Shown here piece by piece: positions 62,577 to 64,000 of a stretch of 64,000 nt of DNA. The DNA is taken from positions 1-64,000 of the forward strand of contig DCHP01000069.1 of assembly GCA_002315675.1 (NCBI GenBank). The letters are read 5' to 3'. Origin of the DNA: Rikenellaceae bacterium UBA1749. GTDB lineage: Bacteria > Bacteroidota > Bacteroidia > Bacteroidales > Rikenellaceae. Made by a program: the position numbers and the translations under genes. Every line of letters starts with the position of its first letter. Within the stretch, counting starts at the first letter, position 1. Below the pieces are notes generated by a model. The model searched no databases, was not told the DNA's origin, and worked only from the letters and a program-made list of their open reading frames with translations.

Positions 62577-64000
62577 TTACTTAAGACAGATTGTAACAAT
62601 ACTCATAGCAGGCAGAGTGAATGTAAGCCTGTTGTTCCTAATTGAATAGTTATTGAAAGGAGCATTCTTAACTTCATCCGGTTTCTCAAATGAATTATGG
62701 TCGTGAATATCTTTTGATACAAGAATCTGTCCTCCGTTTGCCTTGTACTGACTGTCGGATGTTAGTATACAGTCAATTTCATTGTCTTTTGTCAGGTTGA
62801 CGTTTACGAATGAAATGTTAATCTCTCCGTTTGCATTCTTTGATGAGGATACGACAACTTCCGGAGTCTGCTGATTGATTTTCTCTGTAATGACATTTGA
62901 AGGAAGAAGGGTAGCATCCTGGTGAACCTTGTACATATCAAATATGTGATATGTAGGTGTTTTTATCATTTTTTCATCCTTTGTCAGGAAAAGTGACTGA
63001 ACTACATTGACAAACTGAGCTATGTTTCCCATTCTGACCCTGTCGCAGTGATTGTTGAAAATGTTCAGTGTCATACCTGCCAGAATAGCATCTCTCATAC
63101 AATTCTGCTGGTAAAGTAAAATTGGATCTGTTCCCTCTTCAACGGTGTGCAATAGTCCCCATTCGTCAACCATCAGACCTACACGCTTTGCAGGGTCATA
63201 TTTGTCCATAATGGTTGAGTGATTTGTGATGATATTCTCAATATCATAGCCTCTCTGCATTGTCTGGTAGTATTTTTCATCATCAAATTCCAGTGCACGT
63301 CCGTTTCCTATGGTATAATAGTGAATAGATAGTCCGTTGATAAAATTGCTAGCGTTTCTCATTAACACTTCTGTCCAGTTGTAATCTGTTGATCCCGCTC
63401 CAACACCGATTTTGTAAAGACGGTTTCCACTGTAGCTTTTCATGAATGTTGAGTATTGTCTGCATACATCGGCATAATGTTCAGCAGTCATGTTTCCTCC
63501 GCACGCCCATGTTTCATTGCCAATCCCTATAAATTTTACCTTCCAAGGTTTGTCGCGTCCGTTCTCTCTTCTAAGGTCTGCCATCGGGCTTTTACCGTCA
63601 AAAGTCATATATTCAATCCATTGTGCGATTTCCTGAACTGTACTGCTGCCGACATTTACACTGATATATGGTTCTGTTCCTACGTATTCGCACATATTGA
63701 GGAATTCATGAGTACCGAAGGAATTGTCCTCAGGCAAGCCACTCCAAGGTGTGTTGACCATAGTAGGTCTTGATTCCTTTGGACCGATACCGTCTTTCCA
63801 GTGATATTTATCTGCAAAACATCCACCCGGCCAACGCAAATTCGGAACCTTAATTTCCTTCATTGCGTCAAGGATGTCTTTTCTGACTCCGTTTACATTT
63901 GGAATGGATGATTTTTCACCGACCCATAAACCGTCATATATACAATGGCCAAGATGTTCTAAAAAATGTCCGTAAATGTCTCTCGATATGATATCCTTTC
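62577..64000 (-). CDS. Alpha-L-arabinofuranosidase, GH51 (5' end outside window)
   Basis: The frame stays open to the right edge (last codons read KDIISRDIYGHFLEHLGHCI), so the gene starts beyond 64000. An internal ATG at 63863 is not the start. IYGHFLEHLG is the typical GH51 opening and VPNLRWPGGCFADKYHW follows. The acid/base glutamate is in GIGNETWACGG (about 63510-63540) and the nucleophile in LMVDEWGLLH (about 63145-63180). The C-terminal part is the usual beta-sandwich. It releases arabinose from arabinan or arabinoxylan side chains. Whether it is secreted cannot be seen. It is convergent with the ROK kinase gene. Confidence 0.95.
   Translation of the reverse strand, partial: KDIISRDIYGHFLEHLGHCIYDGLWVGEKSSIPNVNGVRKDILDAMKEIKVPNLRWPGGCFADKYHWKDGIGPKESRPTMVNTPWSGLPEDNSFGTHEFLNMCEYVGTEPYISVNVGSSTVQEIAQWIEYMTFDGKSPMADLRRENGRDKPWKVKFIGIGNETWACGGNMTAEHYADVCRQYSTFMKSYSGNRLYKIGVGAGSTDYNWTEVLMRNASNFINGLSIHYYTIGNGRALEFDDEKYYQTMQRGYDIENIITNHSTIMDKYDPAKRVGLMVDEWGLLHTVEEGTDPILLYQQNCMRDAILAGMTLNIFNNHCDRVRMGNIAQFVNVVQSLFLTKDEKMIKTPTYHIFDMYKVHQDATLLPSNVITEKINQQTPEVVVSSSKNANGEINISFVNVNLTKDNEIDCILTSDSQYKANGGQILVSKDIHDHNSFEKPDEVKNAPFNNYSIRNNRLTFTLPAMSIVTICLK

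Overview
The window is one stretch of a Bacteroidales-like chromosome (phylum Bacteroidota). This is inferred from the gene families (serC-serA-DUF1015 cluster, PCMD lipoprotein paired with an outer-membrane barrel, C11 peptidase lipoprotein, OPT transporter with peptidase T, pyruvate:ferredoxin oxidoreductase, secreted GH33 sialidase and GH51 arabinofuranosidase), from AT-rich DNA, and from several promoter boxes of the Bacteroidota form TAnnTTTG with few Shine-Dalgarno sites. It fits an anaerobic, glycan-using, probably gut-associated species. The genus cannot be fixed from the sequence alone.

Layout: 1-8.4 kb, a small secreted protein that looks like a cut-down glycoside hydrolase, then an AraC regulator divergent from a TolC / adaptor / RND efflux operon that ends in a small PII-like gene and a strong terminator. 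8.6-14.6 kb, a secreted clan-A glycosidase, a two-helix membrane protein, a TerB/DnaJ protein, a flavodoxin-like reductase and xseA-xseB. 14.9-21.4 kb, an operon with a phosphosulfolactate-synthase homologue, a DedA/YqaA protein, aroE and the c-di-AMP cyclase cdaA, then a 1177-residue pyruvate:ferredoxin oxidoreductase. 21.9-30.6 kb, a phosphotransferase, mutS, htpG, a PfkB sugar kinase and ung. 30.7-35.5 kb, an ABC-2 type efflux operon with no ATPase gene. 36-44 kb, sialidase and panB, a NYN-domain protein, a C11 peptidase lipoprotein with metK, and a PCMD lipoprotein with an outer-membrane barrel. 44-49 kb, a CPBP protease, an M16 peptidase and a decayed DUF4160-DUF2442 gene pair. 49-58 kb, cvpA-OPT-pepT (peptide uptake and hydrolysis), serC-serA-DUF1015 (serine synthesis) and a divergent MATE exporter. 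58-64 kb, yicC, gmk, manA, a ROK kinase and the 3' part of a GH51 arabinofuranosidase that runs off the right edge.

The main feature not explained by genes is a family of about 98-bp intergenic elements: ten full-length copies and one truncated one. They have 18-bp terminal inverted repeats, a conserved core and, in most copies, a 6-bp flanking direct repeat. This is the signature of a miniature inverted-repeat transposable element (MITE). There are two sequence subgroups, and three copies of one subgroup are nearly identical. A second, unrelated 89-bp repeat flanks mutS. No CRISPR array, rRNA, tRNA, prophage or full-length insertion sequence was seen.
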